This document shows positions 42,163 to 57,100 of a stretch of DNA of 64,000 bases, in pieces. Under the pieces are notes generated by a model. That model made no database searches. It saw only the letters and a list, made by a program, of their open reading frames with translations, and was not told the origin of the DNA. The translations under genes were made by a program, and so were the position numbers. Position 1 is the stretch's first letter. Every line of letters begins with the position of its first letter. Source of the stretch: Siphonodentalium dalli (taxonomy: Eukaryota; Mollusca; Scaphopoda; Gadilida; Siphonodentaliidae); the NCBI GenBank assembly GCA_032622095.1, contig CP136061.1, positions 60,407,301 through 60,471,300 of the forward strand, given 5' to 3'.

Positions 42163-45100
42163 CTGAAAACATCCATGGAATATTTTGAACTTATTTCAGT
42201 GAGTAAAGCTGATATTCTTAGTACTAACTCATTATGCCTGTTGATCAGATTAACAATAAACTATTATTGATGGAAAATTCATGCCCATCATCGCACTAAT
42301 TTGGAAAACACAACTTATGAAAACCATTTTTGATACAATAGACACTGCCTAACGACTAAATCGTAACCATTCACCAGATACAATCTGCGGTATAGAGACA
42401 GAAGACTGAATCTTTCTATGGAATAAGTGTTGGAAGATATACTTGGGCCGGTGGATACTTCCATATTTTGTGGACATAATGTGGACATAATATACACAAA
42501 AACGCATTCCTTTCGTCGAGTGATATATTTCACTCTAAGACCTTTCCCTCAGTTGCTCATGAATGAAATGAACCAAACATGTACTGCTATGTAACCGGCT
42601 ATTAACAAAAGTGGTCAGTCTATGATCGCAGTCAAATCCCCTTAAATTGAATAATCCTGTACAGCGGCGATGGCTATCTGATGCCGACCACAGATAGCTT
42701 CAGGTTGAGCCTCGCCCAGTATAAACCACCTGGACTATATATAAACCCAGATGATGAATATGAGCCTAGGTCTGAAAAACACATACTTTACAATATTGGT
42801 AGGAAACAGTTTCAACTTATTTTTTCAAATTTTGTTGTTTCAGAAAGCTGTTTGAGGATTTAGGTTAGCTAATGATTTCAATATATAAATCATTTCTTTA
42901 CTAAATACCCATTGAAGAGTTGCTCCCTTAAGAAATGATCAGAAAATAAGATAATGAAAGTGTCAATAACACTGTAGCTCAACTGTAGGCATTCATTTTA
43001 TGTTGAGTAGAATAATAAGGCAAATGTAAACAAGAGGTGTGCACTCGCGTGCTAGCATACCCCCGCCATGGCAAATTCAACCCGCATTATCCGTAAACCC
43101 AACAAAAAAGATTTTTAACTTTAAAGAAAAATTTGGACTAATAATATCGATATGGTGTCACAAGAAGCTTGTACAGAAAAAATTATTCAAATTGGTTCAT
43201 ATTTGTTAAAGTTATCAAGTTGGACAGAATTTTCTAAGTCAAAATAACTTAAATAAGTCGAAAATGAAGTGTAATATTACGAAAAACAGTCTGAGCCAAT
43301 TCCTAGCTGCATCATGTAGAGAGGGTACTGTGAGAAGCATGTATACCAAAAATTATTGAAATCGGTTCATATTTGTTAAAGTTATTAAGTCGGACAGAAT
43401 TTTCTAAGTCAAAATAAGTCTAAAATGAGGCGTAACTTAAAAAATAAAAGTCGGACCAAACCGCAATTAGCATCATGCGTGCAGAGAGGCAGTCCTAAGG
43501 AGATTGCATACAAAAAATTATTGAAATCGGTTCATATTTGTTCGAGTTATGATGTCGGACGGACGCACGCACGGACTGACGGAGAGAGAAAGCGTGACGG
43601 ACGGACAGACGCAGTCAATCCAGTATACCCCCCATTTTCTTCGAAAGTGGGGGGGTATAATAAATTGCTAGATTTACATCCAACTTTTTCAGAAAAATAG
43701 GGCGGGAGGCGAATTTTATTTTTTATACTTTATTCTTCCTAACATAAATGGTCATGGAAGGTTCTCGGTATTGAAGCAGTATCCTATCTTATATAATACA
43801 AGGTGATTTAGATTGTCCAATTTGATCAAAATAGACTGATTAATGGGTCATTTAAATGTAATTTGATGGTTAAGGCAGGGGGGTGAACAAAAGTTTTTTC
43901 CGGGCACGTATGCCGGAGTGGGTGGAACCAACAAACAATTTTTTCCGCAACTCAAAAATATTTTTCCTGCAAGTCTTTTTGACTGTTTGGCTTAAAACAC
44001 ATCTATATGTCAATATTAACATAAATGACAAATTTCATGATGATCAGACAAACAGTATAGCCTGTAGCCCATGCTAATGGATTGAATTTTGAAATCCAAG
44101 ATGGCTGCTGAGAAAAATGTTTACATAAAACATATCCAAACAAAAATAAGATTGAGGAGCAGACTAAATATAGGGTCGGAAGGGGATTTAAATCAAGCAA
44201 TTTTTTTATATTGGCATAAAGAAGGAAAGTAAAAAAGTTCCAGTAAAGGCTTGTATTGTGTAGAAGAAATATTTCAGTAATAAATGTGGGCTGCTGGGTA
44301 TGCCGATGTATTCTCATGTGAAATCCAAGATGGCTGGCTATGTTTTTTAACAAAATTCGGAAAGGTTTGATGGCTCCAATCTAGTGGTCACCCAGAATAT
44401 CCATAGGAAGTTTGGTGACATCGTATGAAGTATGTCCTCTGTAGGGTGCACCACAGAAATTTGTCATGAAAAGAGTAAAATCCAAAATGGCTGCCGTTGG
44501 ACATGTTTTTCAAAGAAATTTGGAAAAAATTGATGGCTCACATCTAGAGGTCACCCTGAATCTCCATATGGAGTTTGTTGACGATCGATCAAGGGATGTA
44601 ATCTGTAGGGTGTGCCAAAGGAAAGAGTAAAATACAAGATGGCTACTGGCAGCCATTTTTTTCATCGAAAATCATTCAAATTCTATAGCTCCCATCTAGA
44701 GGTGATCATGAACATGCCTGTAAATTTCTCCAATAAATGCGGATTGCAGGGTGTGCCAATGGATTCAAATTTAAAATCCAAGATAGCTGCTGGTGGCCAT
44801 GTTTTTAAAAAAGTTTTTGGAAATAATCATTGGTTCCCATCTATAGGTCAACTCGAAGATCCATATGTAGTTTGAAAATGATCTGATGAGGGATGTGGCC
44901 TGTAGGGTATGCCAAAGGAAATTGTTGAAGGACGTATTCATGCCCCCGGATGCCAACGCATTGGCAATAGCTCAGACTGTTCATTGAACTTATTATCTGA
45001 ACATTTCCCCACCTATGTATAAGAATCCTTCTGCACTTGTATCATCTTTTCGTCTGTTTGTTGTCAGTTTATATCACCTGAGCATCCCTTCAGATGAATA

Positions 45101-48100
45101 ATAGACCATTCCAATGTATACTTTTATAACAGAATGTAATATTTAGTAAAGAAAGGGTCAATGTGGTTATATTTACCTGGTCGAGAATAATTTTCTTCTT
45201 AAATATACTTTTTCCACCATCGAACACAATATTGATATCACAAACAACTTCATTAACTTCAATAAAAGATTTCTCTGGGATCGCTAATTTGGAGTATACT
45301 GATATTGTGACTAGATTTCCAGTTTGAAACCAGTCAAACCGACAACTCTTCTCCTCTTCTTCACCCTAAGAAAAACGAAAATAAAAAACAAACAAAATGA
45401 GATAAAAGTACAATTTTAAAAAGTATATTAGGCCAATATAAATAAATTGCTAGATTTACATCCAACTTTTTCAGAAAAATGGTGCAGGAGAATAATTTTA
45501 TATTTTATTCTTCCTAACAAATGATAATGGAAATTTCTAGATATTGAAGCGGAATCCTATCCAATATATATAATACATGGTGATTTTTCAAGGAATTTCG
45601 GAAAAAAATTGATGGCGGTCACTCTGAAGATCCATATAAATTTTCAGTGTTGTAAAGCTGAAACAAGAGGTTGCACCGCTGGTGCTGGCATATCCCAATG
45701 GAGCAAATTCGAATATATGCATTGTTGATGCCATTACCTGAGAGGGACTTCTGCAATTCTCTCCTCCATAAGATCAGTTATTCAAATAATGGTTTAAAAA
45801 CACCAGATAGACAAAAATCGCGAAAAACTGATGAACGAAGGGCCTGACTATTTTAAAAGCAGTCATGATGGCAAACCTCCATACCAAATTTCAGTCAAAT
45901 CTGATAATCCAATGGCTGAGTTATCTATCCAGATAAATAAAGAAAGATAACTTCAGAATAAAATATGTGAACGTCATTTTCCCCTCTTTTGAAAGCAGTC
46001 ATGATGGCGAATCTCACTACCAAATTTCGTTTAGATCCAGAACGGAACGAGAGGCCGATCACGATCGGCAGATGTTTAACCCATACCTTAGCGATAGCGA
46101 TCTTTTTATGAGTGCAAGAATTTCAACAATTCACAGCGTACTATTATTTATTAGTTTCATAGTGGAATCAGACATATTGAGCAACTTGCTCATTTAAACA
46201 CAATAGGAAGATGGATATGACATTCGATTTCAACCTATTCGGTCACTCCAACAGAGATACATGTATGTGTGATAGATTGATAAAGATAATTATACCCAAA
46301 CACAGTCAGACAGATGCACCATAGCTGTTAAAGATATAATTGTTACAATATTAACATCATAATAACTCTATTTATTTAATTCTTACAATGGAACCTGAGT
46401 CATAACAGATTATGTTGTTGTGTTAGCTGCATAGTAAAAGTTATGGGATGATTGAGATTAGAGACCAACAAACACCTGAACATCTATATAAGTGAGGGGT
46501 GTATAGACCTTGATATTAAATATGATTGATAATGGTTGGATATAAAATATTTTAATACAGAATTATCAGATAACTAAAGGAGAGATATGAGAAGGGTCAA
46601 ATTGAAAATATTAGAGTCATAACATTGGATCGCGTACAGTATACATGTACCTATGGTTAATTTTATTCTAAGCTGATCATTGGAAAGATACAATGTCTGT
46701 AACAGCAGAAATATTATTAAATATTGGGTTAATATTCTCAAAACCATTCAATCAATACCAAAATCTATACGCATGAAGAATGTATCACAATCAACCTGAA
46801 TGAGATTATAAAAGTGATTGGGTGAAAAATATTTGACCAAAAAGTCAGCTTCAAGAATACCAGAACCATTATTATTATCCTGCAGCCCAAATGCAATAGA
46901 GGGAATTTCAAAATAAGATATATCCTCAAATGATGAATATTCAATTGGTGGCTTATAATTAATAGAAATTCTTAGTGAACCTGGCCTAAGGCGAAAGAGA
47001 TAATTTAAAATCTGCGTATCAGATATTATGTGTCTATGGAATAGGTTAATTTTAATCCTGAAATACATGCAAGTGAAAAGTGGATCACGTTCAACCTGGA
47101 CATAGAATAGGAGAATGAACATATGATGTGTGGAGAGTGTTAATCATTTTCAATGACATCATATGATGGAACTAATGTGTGGATAAATTGTTTTCTCAAG
47201 ATAAGACAACAGTGTCTCTGTAAACAACAATTCTCTAAACAGCCATGCTCCAGAACATCCTTCACAGGGACAATGGACTATTTGTATTAATGCCATGAAC
47301 ATGTTTCAACAGGTTGGGTTAAATTACTATTGCACACAAACTGGAGTAAAGTATCATCAATCACTTAAATTTGACAGCTCTGGGAGCAGCAGTGGTTTAG
47401 CAAAGAGTATCCAGTGTCATTTTCTGATCCCAATAAAGCAGATTACTGTGTAAAGTTGTTTGTCTTAAATTCTCACAGGGCATATACAATAGGTAGTAAA
47501 TTACTTGAATTATAAAGGGCCATAACTCTGTTAAAATATATCGGATCAAACCCAAATTTGAACTTGATCTGTATTTCGGGGTGAGGACCACATGTACCAA
47601 ATTTGGTGTAGATCAGATGAAAAATGTTTTGAGTTCTAAGTAAAAATAAGTTTGAAAAGGGTTAATTAAACGATACCAAAAACCATACAGATAAAGAACG
47701 TGCTAAGAAAAACCTTGGTAAGAAATATGAGGCATATCGGAAGAAAACAGTTTGACTTAGATGGATCAGATAGCATTTGTGTGCAGGGTTAATTATTTTC
47801 TAAACCGATCAACCGATCGATACCAAAAACTATACAGGTGAGGGGTGTGTCATTATAAACCTAAATATCAAATATGAAAACAATCGGACAAAAAATAATT
47901 TGGTTACAGCATCGGATAGCTCATGCCTATGTGCGGATGCAAAGTGTTAATAATTTCTAAACCGATCAACCGATCGATACCAAAAACTATACAGGTGAGG
48001 AGTGTGTCATCATAAACATGGGAGTAAAAAATAACTCTAATTCCCATAATACAGATTTACTGCTCTCAGAGCTAAACTGATACCACTGGTAATTAATTGT

Positions 48101-51100
48101 AGACTGCTATGGTTATCTGTTCAATTCTTAGTTGAAAAAGGGCCATAACTCTGGTATAAAATGTTGGATATAACCCATATTCAAACTCGATCTGTATTTT
48201 GAGTTGAGAAACTCGCATACCAAATTTGGTTCCGATCAGATACAAAAAAATTTGAGTTATGGCAGCATGCATGAATTCTAAGTCGAAAAAGGGCCATAAC
48301 TCCATTGAAAAATATCGGATCAAACCCATATTCGAACTCGATCTGTATTTTGGTCCGAGAAACTTGCATACCAAATTTGATTCTGATCAGATAAAATTGT
48401 TTTGAGTTATGGTAGCATGCATGAATTCTAAGTCGAAAAAGGGCCATAACTCCGATCGAACCCATATTCGAACTCGATCTGTATTTGGTGCTGACAAATT
48501 CATATACAAAATTTGGTCCCGATCAGATATAAAATGTTCGAGTTATCGCACCATGCGTAAAGTGTCTACAGACAGACAGACAGACAGACAGACAGACGGA
48601 CGGACGGACGGACTAACGACGAGTGGTCAATCCGGGCAACGACACTATGTGTACCATACTATGGTATGGGTAAACATAAAAAGCAAAACAATGTCATTTG
48701 CACCTCTTTTGAAAGCAGTCATGATAATGAACCACCATACCAAATTTCATTCAGATCGGAGACTAGATCTAGAATGGAAAATGCGAACGTTATTTTCCCC
48801 TCTTTTGAAAGCAGTCAAGTTGGTGAACCTCCATACCAAATTTCATTAAGATCTCATAACCCATGGCTGAGATATTTGTGCGGACGAACAAAAAAATTCA
48901 CAGGCAAAAGCAAGCCTTGAAATAGTGTGTCTGTCATTTGCAGAATGAAGTCCCCAGAGGGTAAATTTAGTAATGCTACCCCCGCATAGCGGGCTAGCAT
49001 CACCAAATTCACCCTCTGGGGACCTCATTCTGCTGAGGTGATGCTAGCCCACTATGCGGGGTAGCATTACTAAATTCACCCTCTGGGGACCTCATTCTGC
49101 AAATGACAGACACACTATTTCAAGGCTTGGGCAAAAGGCAGAGAAGCACTCCGACAGCTCTTCTCAGATTCTCCTATCACTTATAAAAGTATACGTAGAA
49201 TGAGTTATTTAATAAAGAAAGTGTTAAAAGTTAAACGGTGTTAAGATAAGTTAAACAGTGTTTGATAAACTTATTAGCTGAATGTTAAATTAACAATAGT
49301 ACAAATGAATCAATGGGAATCAAGTAACTACTCATGTACAATTATCAAACGATTACGTCATACCTCAGGTTTCACCCACAGATGTTTGCCTATCCGACAA
49401 CCTTCTTGTCTCAGGAAGATCTCAAATTCTGTTGTTTTTTTCAGACAACATGACCAGAACTTCAAGCTGAAAACAAATTTGAAGACCTTTTCAGCCATGA
49501 CTATAATGAAATTGTCAATGACACTGTAGCTCAACTTGGGAGGAGTTAATTTTTTGCTGAGCAATGAATAGAATGATAAAGAAGGAAAGTCAAAAAGTTA
49601 AAGTGAAGGGCTTGTATTTCACCAATAAATGAGGGCTTTAGGGTGTGCCGATGAATTCAAATTTTAAATCCAAGATGGCTGCTTGTGGCCATGTTTTTGT
49701 AATATATTTCAGAAATAATCGATGGATCCCATCTGAGAGGTCACCCCAAAGATCCATATGAAATTCAATGACGATTGAAATATGGATGTGGCCTGTTGGG
49801 TGTGCCAAACAATCAGTTTCTTTGTGGTTAAACTCTACTACACACATCATGATGTGCTGTGTATTTATATCTTTAAGTGTGAATTACACTGAACCTCAAC
49901 ATGACATTGTCAAGGTACTAGTATTGTATCTTTCACTAATTAGAAACTAAGAATCCAATACCCTTGCCTAAATCTCACTTCAAAACTTGCAAATAATAAA
50001 TCAATCAAGCAATAAATGTGATCTATATCATGTACTTGAGTATTCAGTCCTGAAACTATGAAGTGAATTCATTGCCAAAACAGGTCTATGTTTTCAGTAC
50101 AAAAATTGTCAAAAACCAAAACAATTTGTCGGATAATATGTTTTTCTGATTAACTATAGGAATCAAATCAGTAATAAATGAACCAAATGACACATCCACA
50201 AAATGGACGAAAATCAATATTAGTAGTAGCGCCAAGATAAAAGTGTCCAATCAAAGTGATTAACGTAATGCGGTATGGCGTAATTTGAGGGAAGCCTGCT
50301 CACTTCCAGGAAATGACATTTCAACAAGACTACGATAGACTAAGTATGACTCTGCATGTTTGTTTACACAACTGTGCACTGATGTACTGTACAGTCGAAA
50401 GATGCCAACCAAGAATAACTCCAAGCTTGAATAAAGTGTGTCAATATTTGAAGAATGAGGTGTGAATTTAGTGACACTTTCCCGTACAGAGGACCAGCAT
50501 CACCAAATTCACCCTCTGGAAACCTCATTCTGCTTGGGTCTCAACTGCTATGGGAGACCTAGGATCAGATTAAAGTTTCCCCAGTTAAAGTTGGTGGCGT
50601 TCACCTATTAATCACCTATGCATTTAAATATGCATATTATATGCAAATTCAGGGGATATAGAAACTCAACAGAAGGGAAAAAGTAACTAAAACAATGTTC
50701 ATTTGAGACTACAGATACTTCCCTGAAGATGAGGTTTAAGCAGAATGAGGTCCCCAAAGGGCAAATTTGGTGATGCTAGTTCCCTGTGCAGCATAGAGTC
50801 ACTAATTTCACCCTCTAATTATCTCATTCAGCCTTGAATAGCCCATCCTGATACCTTCAAGTTGAACTAGAATACAGAGGCAACCAAGTTTCTTACCATT
50901 AACAATATAAGCACACAGAAGTAACAAAGTTTCTTACCCTTCGTGGAAGACAGGTGATCCTGGATGGTACATGCACGATTCTGTGTTACTCCTTTCTCCT
51001 TCATATGACTGTAAAATAAATGTTCCTGTCCATCAACTAACAGTAATTTGAATTAGAAATTAAATATCTGAAATATTCTTTACAATTTCCAGGACAGACA

Positions 51101-54100
51101 GGATGCTAATTAATAGCAAGCCTGCAAATAGTGTGTCTGTCATTTGCAGAATGAGGTCCCCAGAGGGTGAACCCAAAATTCAACCTCTGGGGCCTCATTC
51201 TGCTTAGGCCTCATCTTCTGGGAAATGTCTATAGTCTCAAATTAAAAAAATTTTAAGTAACTTTTTCTCTTGCAGAAGATATAATCGAGGTGACTAATGG
51301 CTGAATATCACCAACTTCAACTGGGGAAATTCAATCTGATCCTAGGTTTCCCATAGCAGTTGCGGGATAGTGTCACTAAATTCACCCTCTGGGGACCTCA
51401 TTCTGCAAATAACAGACTCACTATTTGCAGGCTTGATTATAAGACCTTTCCAGACCTATCAATAAATTACTCTAACAAATTATAATCCCCTTTGAAGCTA
51501 CAAGTAGTTGTGTGGATTTGGTGAGTTCGGACGAATAGCTAGAAAATTAAAGTACAGCAGATAAGACATTATTATAGCAAGGAAGCATAACTGAAGAGAG
51601 ATAATAACAATAAATGGTCAGCTGACCACAGTGTCCCCCGAAAACGTGGCAAGTCGATGCCGCTTTGTTAAAGAAATGAAAAACGAGAGGCCGATCACGA
51701 TCGGCAGATGTTAACCCATCCCTTAGAGATAGTAAATTACAATGATCGGAATCATAAATGAGAGTTTTGGTGTTGAATTATAGACTATACTGTTATGCAC
51801 TATTTAATAATAGAAAAATGTACATACCACAAATTATTGGAATTTATGGGTCACTCGCATTTATATAAGAGAATGCACTGGTACAGGATCTGTAATGCTG
51901 CACCACCACAGCCTTGGGTTAAATGTGAAAGGTGACCTGGACATGGAATACTTGGGTTAAGAGAGTCTAATTTAAGTTTACAATGATAATGTGTCAAATT
52001 CTACCAACAATATAGATTAAGATAAGCCACCTCACTGCGGACCCATTAATATCAATTATATAGCAAGAGTTGTCAACAAATCACAGGAATTGTTTATGTT
52101 GAAAGCTGACATCTCTATAAAACCAATAATATTTATAATGACCTCAGACAATCTATAGAGTGATATAAGGCATGGGATGGAATTGGATTTAATGTCACTC
52201 CATAAATTTACCAGTACATAACGCAAGATTTTGGACCGATTTAAAAAAATTTGGTGTGGTGACTCGGGGTACCCTTGGCAGAGTTATAATGTTGTTAGTT
52301 TAAAAAAAAAATTTAAAATGTGTTTTTAATTATAAAAAAAATAAAAAATTACTGTATATTTTTTTATTTATTTGTTTTTTGTTAAATTGAGCAAGGAATT
52401 AAATCAAATTTTTTTTTAATTATTTGTTTTAAGAGTGAATATTTTTTTTGAAAAAGGGCCACAACTCAGTTAAAATATTCGGATCAAACCCATATTTGAA
52501 CTCGATCTGTCTTTTGTGCTGAGAAATTCATATACAAAATTTGGTTCCGATCAGATAGAAAATATTTGAGTTATCGCACCATGCATAAAGTGTCTACAGA
52601 CAGACAGACGGACGGACTAACGATGAGTGGTCAATCCGGACAACGACATACCATACTAAGTCGAAAAGGGTTAATAACTCCGTAAAAAAATTATATTTCC
52701 GTCATTTATATACATGTTGCACATCTCCAATATGTGGGTAACAATACTCTGAAGTTTAAAATATCTACGATCAAAACTGTAGGAGAAGTTTATTACACCA
52801 TGAAGGTACCCTCATACAGAAAATTATAAAAAATGTTGAAATTTTCTAAGTCAAAAAGGGTTAATAACTCCGTCAAAAAATAATTTTTCCGTCATCTATA
52901 TACATGTTGCACATCTTCAATATATGGGCAACAATACTATAAAGTTACAAATCTCTAGGATGAAAACTGTAGGAGGAGTTGATTACACCATGAAGGTACC
53001 CTTATACAGAAAATTATAAATTATAAAAAATGTTGAAATTTTCTAAGTCGAAAAGGGTTAATAACTCCGTTAAAAAAGAATTTTTCCGTCATCTATATAC
53101 ATGTTGCACAGCTTCAATATATTCTGAAGTTTCAAATCTCTGGAATGAAATCTGTAGGAGGAGATGATTACACCATGAAGGTACTCAAAAGTGTGACGGA
53201 CAGACCCCGTTTCTATAGTCCCCCAAAAAAAATAATTTCGGGGGACAAAAAATAAGAATAGCACGCAAATACATTGGAGCAAAACATCAAAGGCGGCAAA
53301 CATCAAAGGCAGAAAACATCAATGCCATCAGAATAAGCTGAGCAGGACTCCGTGCGGTATGCTGAATTGCCCGAGCTTCACGTGCGTCAGCTGCAGACTT
53401 ATTTCGTCAGCAAAACGGTGCTATAAATGGGTCTATTTTTTTTTACGTCGCATTCAGTTCAGCGCAAACTAATCATGAGTCATAAAAAGGATATGTATAA
53501 AAGGAAATTACGACCAGAAGATACGGTCAATAATAGTTTCGTTGTCCCGCCTGGGTCCCCAAGCACAATGAACGACGCACATGTTCATATTTCCCGCCAA
53601 AACTCAATTATTTTTTATAACACGTTGGATAAAACTCTGTTCTGTAGCTGCGGTCGTCAGTTGTTGGACTAATACAGACTATTGAACAAGCTACGCGCTC
53701 CGAGTGAAAGATTTTGCTATCATTCGTATTTCGCCGCTATAAATATCTCCTGCAGACAATCCTTGCAGTATGATGTCACAGCGCACAAATAGTTTTACGA
53801 TTGACAGAATATATCCTTTCAGTTTAATTTTCAGGGAAGCTACTTGAAATTCTAGGAAATTCTGTATTCAATTTTCATTGCCATGTATTATTGGTCAATG
53901 CATAGATGCTTTTTAGTGTTTAGATTCATTATACCTGTCGGAATCTTATTGTAAGTTTAATATAAATTTGTAAACACTGTAACTCGTAGCTTGTTCATTT
54001 ATATAGTCTTACGTGCGTAATTACATGATTAATTATCTGGATACCATCAACAGAATTAATGCAACCACAGAAATGATTGTATAATATACGGAGCTTTGGA

Positions 54101-57100
54101 TTGTTTTGTGCGACACTCAGGTGCAAGGAAATGGCTACTTTTCAGTATCAAATAAAAAAAAAATCGTCCAAAAGGATGAACCATGGTCGTCCCGTCGCGT
54201 TATGTGTTTCCCCAATACGGACTCATTAATTTTTCCCTGGCGGAAACCCTGCATTAGAACATTATTGGTGATCCCAATGTCAACCAGGTACACTGGCAGC
54301 ACAATGTAATTTTGTTAACAGATTAAATGAGTGTATATGCATAAAAATTATAAATAAAGTCCTCCCTCCCTCACTTATTCAGAAAACGAATTGTCTGAGA
54401 CTCAAATAATTTTTGTTTTGGCCTAAGCCTAATTTTACAACAACACCTGGTAAAGGGAAACTACAGATATTGAGCCAGAAATCACTATTATGAAAATTAT
54501 GATTAATTTACTTAGAAAAATATGGTGGCAAACATTTGCAGATTGAGGTCCACAGAGGGTGGGAAATGTTCAGATAATAAGTTGAACAAATAATCTGCTG
54601 CTGAATGTATTATATCTTGTAGCCAGATATTGTATTGGATCTTATTATCTGAACATTTCCTAAGGGAATTATGCATCAATGTGTATTTAGGACAGAAAGG
54701 GTTATATGTAAAAGAGATTTTTGTTGAAAGTTTTAGCTGAAACAAGGTCATTAGAATACATACAGCTTTGCAGGAGTTGTGTTGGCAGCAAGTTCCGCTT
54801 TTCACAGCATCTCCGTTACCACCTACAGAACAAATTATTAATCATTATGACAACACTCACCTTACTCATGTTTAAATGCATATATATATTATTTTTAAAA
54901 GTATAATACATTTTTCCTTAAAGAAAGCCTGAACATTGAATTATATGGATATATGTCCTGCTTTGTAAAACCACAGTAGGAAAGGGGTTAACTTTTTGGT
55001 AGCCTCCCGACGTAACAATGTGCTTGCCCGATTAGTCGCGCATGAACGCTTCCAATATAACCGGCTGTACTCGATCGGATTCTTCAGTTTTATTTCTGAC
55101 TCAATCAGGAGATTGGCGAGTTGCGGGGTTGGGAATGGCACCGCCATGGGAGGGACCTATGATAGTTCAGGCTTGCTTTCTTTAAGGAAAAATATATTAT
55201 ACTTTTAAAATAATATTTTTCCGCTAAAGGAAGCCGTTCACACTGAACTATATGGATTAGAATGCAAGCCCAGGAGGAGGCACGAGCAATAAAGTTAATA
55301 TCCAAATTTAGAGGGGAATGTACTCTTCTGAAACAGATTGCACATAAATATGAACTCTTAATGAATCTGCTATGATTTGTTACGTGAAAATAACTCATAT
55401 ATTCAGAGTTCTACATTGCTCACACGTGTACATCCCCCCTTGTTTTGGAAGAAACATCCCAGGTGGTGCCATCCAATTCATAGTTGCGAGTGAACCGAGC
55501 AAGTACATGTATAACGGAAGAAGATGCTCTTCTTTCTTCTCTTCGTCTTTCAGTTCTAAGGTCCCAGCCGCCATGGGATGCAAGGAGACTAACTCACTCT
55601 CCGCCTTAGCGACAGAACGACCTGCACTAGAGGAGGCCCACTCCGAAGATGGCTAGACAACCAACATTGAGAGTTAACTAATTGCTGTTCGCAAAAGCAA
55701 ATGGCAGATAACCTGATGCCCAATTTGTGGCACAGGGATCAAATTGAGAACCCAATAGCCCAAATGGGGTTGGACAACTATAAGGAAGTCAAGCCATTGG
55801 ATCAGAGGGAGCCCCTCCCACCGCATGCTGCAGGTGGTCCTGACCAAGCTAATATCCTGGCCAAGCTGGAGGGTGGGGAGAGGTCATTTTTCTCCGACCC
55901 CAAGATGGTTGAGTGGCAGGCAAGGCCTTGTCTAAATTACGAGCGTGGCCAGGGGGTCCCGGCTCGTTACCGCTATGGGTACGGCCCCCGCCCTGCACTT
56001 AAGCTGCCGAAGTCACTTTCTCCCAACATGCAGCAGAACGACCAAAGTGTGTTATAGGTAGGTTAGTATGATGCATGCAGCAATCTAGCAGTCCGCTCTG
56101 AAAATGGCTCCTCAAGGAAGGAAACAATTGGATATTTTCATACGAAGTTCAGTAAAGGACACACATCCCAAATGGTGCTAAGTATTGAATTGTAGTAACC
56201 TGACACCCTACCTTCTTCAAACCTGTATATACAGGAAGGATGGAAGTTATGTTTGTATTCCGGAAGGAGACACCATTTAAATTTTAGTCAATAAACCAAC
56301 CCAGCAATTTGAAATGATGGGTATATATCGGAATCTGTAGATATATCAGTGGAGGAACCAATCCGGTTATAGACTCACTGGTCCAGATGAGACCAAAGCC
56401 GAGTAACTTGATAACCCTGTGGTGACTCCAGTAGTGTTCTAAATCGTGCACATGCTGAGGCATGTACACGGGTCAACCATGAAGAAGCATGCCCTATCGG
56501 TGAGTGTCTGCACCCATGACAACATACCTGTACAGGTCATAATGAACATAGTCATTACTTTCAGGTGCCAAATAATAATGTCAGCATGAATTAATTTTGG
56601 AGAAAATTCACAATAATAACTATAATATGGAATTGAGACGGATTGAAATTGCCATCACTATTATTAATTTCAGCCTGAATCACCACAGATCACTATTATT
56701 AGGCCATCACGATTATCGGGCACCTGAGAGCAATACAAGCCCACCGGTTCAGACCGGCTTGCTTAGAATCGCAGCTATTGTTCATTAGAGCATAAACAAC
56801 GAGATAGATATTAAATCGACATACATGGCTGAGATTGATCATTAGCTATGATGTCCGGGGGTACCATGGCATGTCATGTTTGCAATCATCAAATGATAGC
56901 ATGTCTAAATTCTACCGTGAAGTTGATGCTCTTGACGAGAATCAAACCATAAACCATAATTCTGACACTCGTCAGATAGTAATCCCTGTCAAAGTAATAA
57001 TGTCGCTACTGACTAGTACTTCTACTGTCGTATTAAGTAACAAATTAACAATTATTATTAGACATTAAAGAGTTCCATTCTAATAAACTGTAGTCAACTT

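Noticed and set aside
46748-47122. 124-codon minus-strand ORF
   Set aside because: It overlaps sequence related to the neighbouring tandem arrays and shows no domain or homologue that I know.
48093-48465. ORFs with repeated MALFRLRIHA-like segments
   Set aside because: These are translations of the GGGCCATAACTC tandem units; the same frames appear in other arrays.
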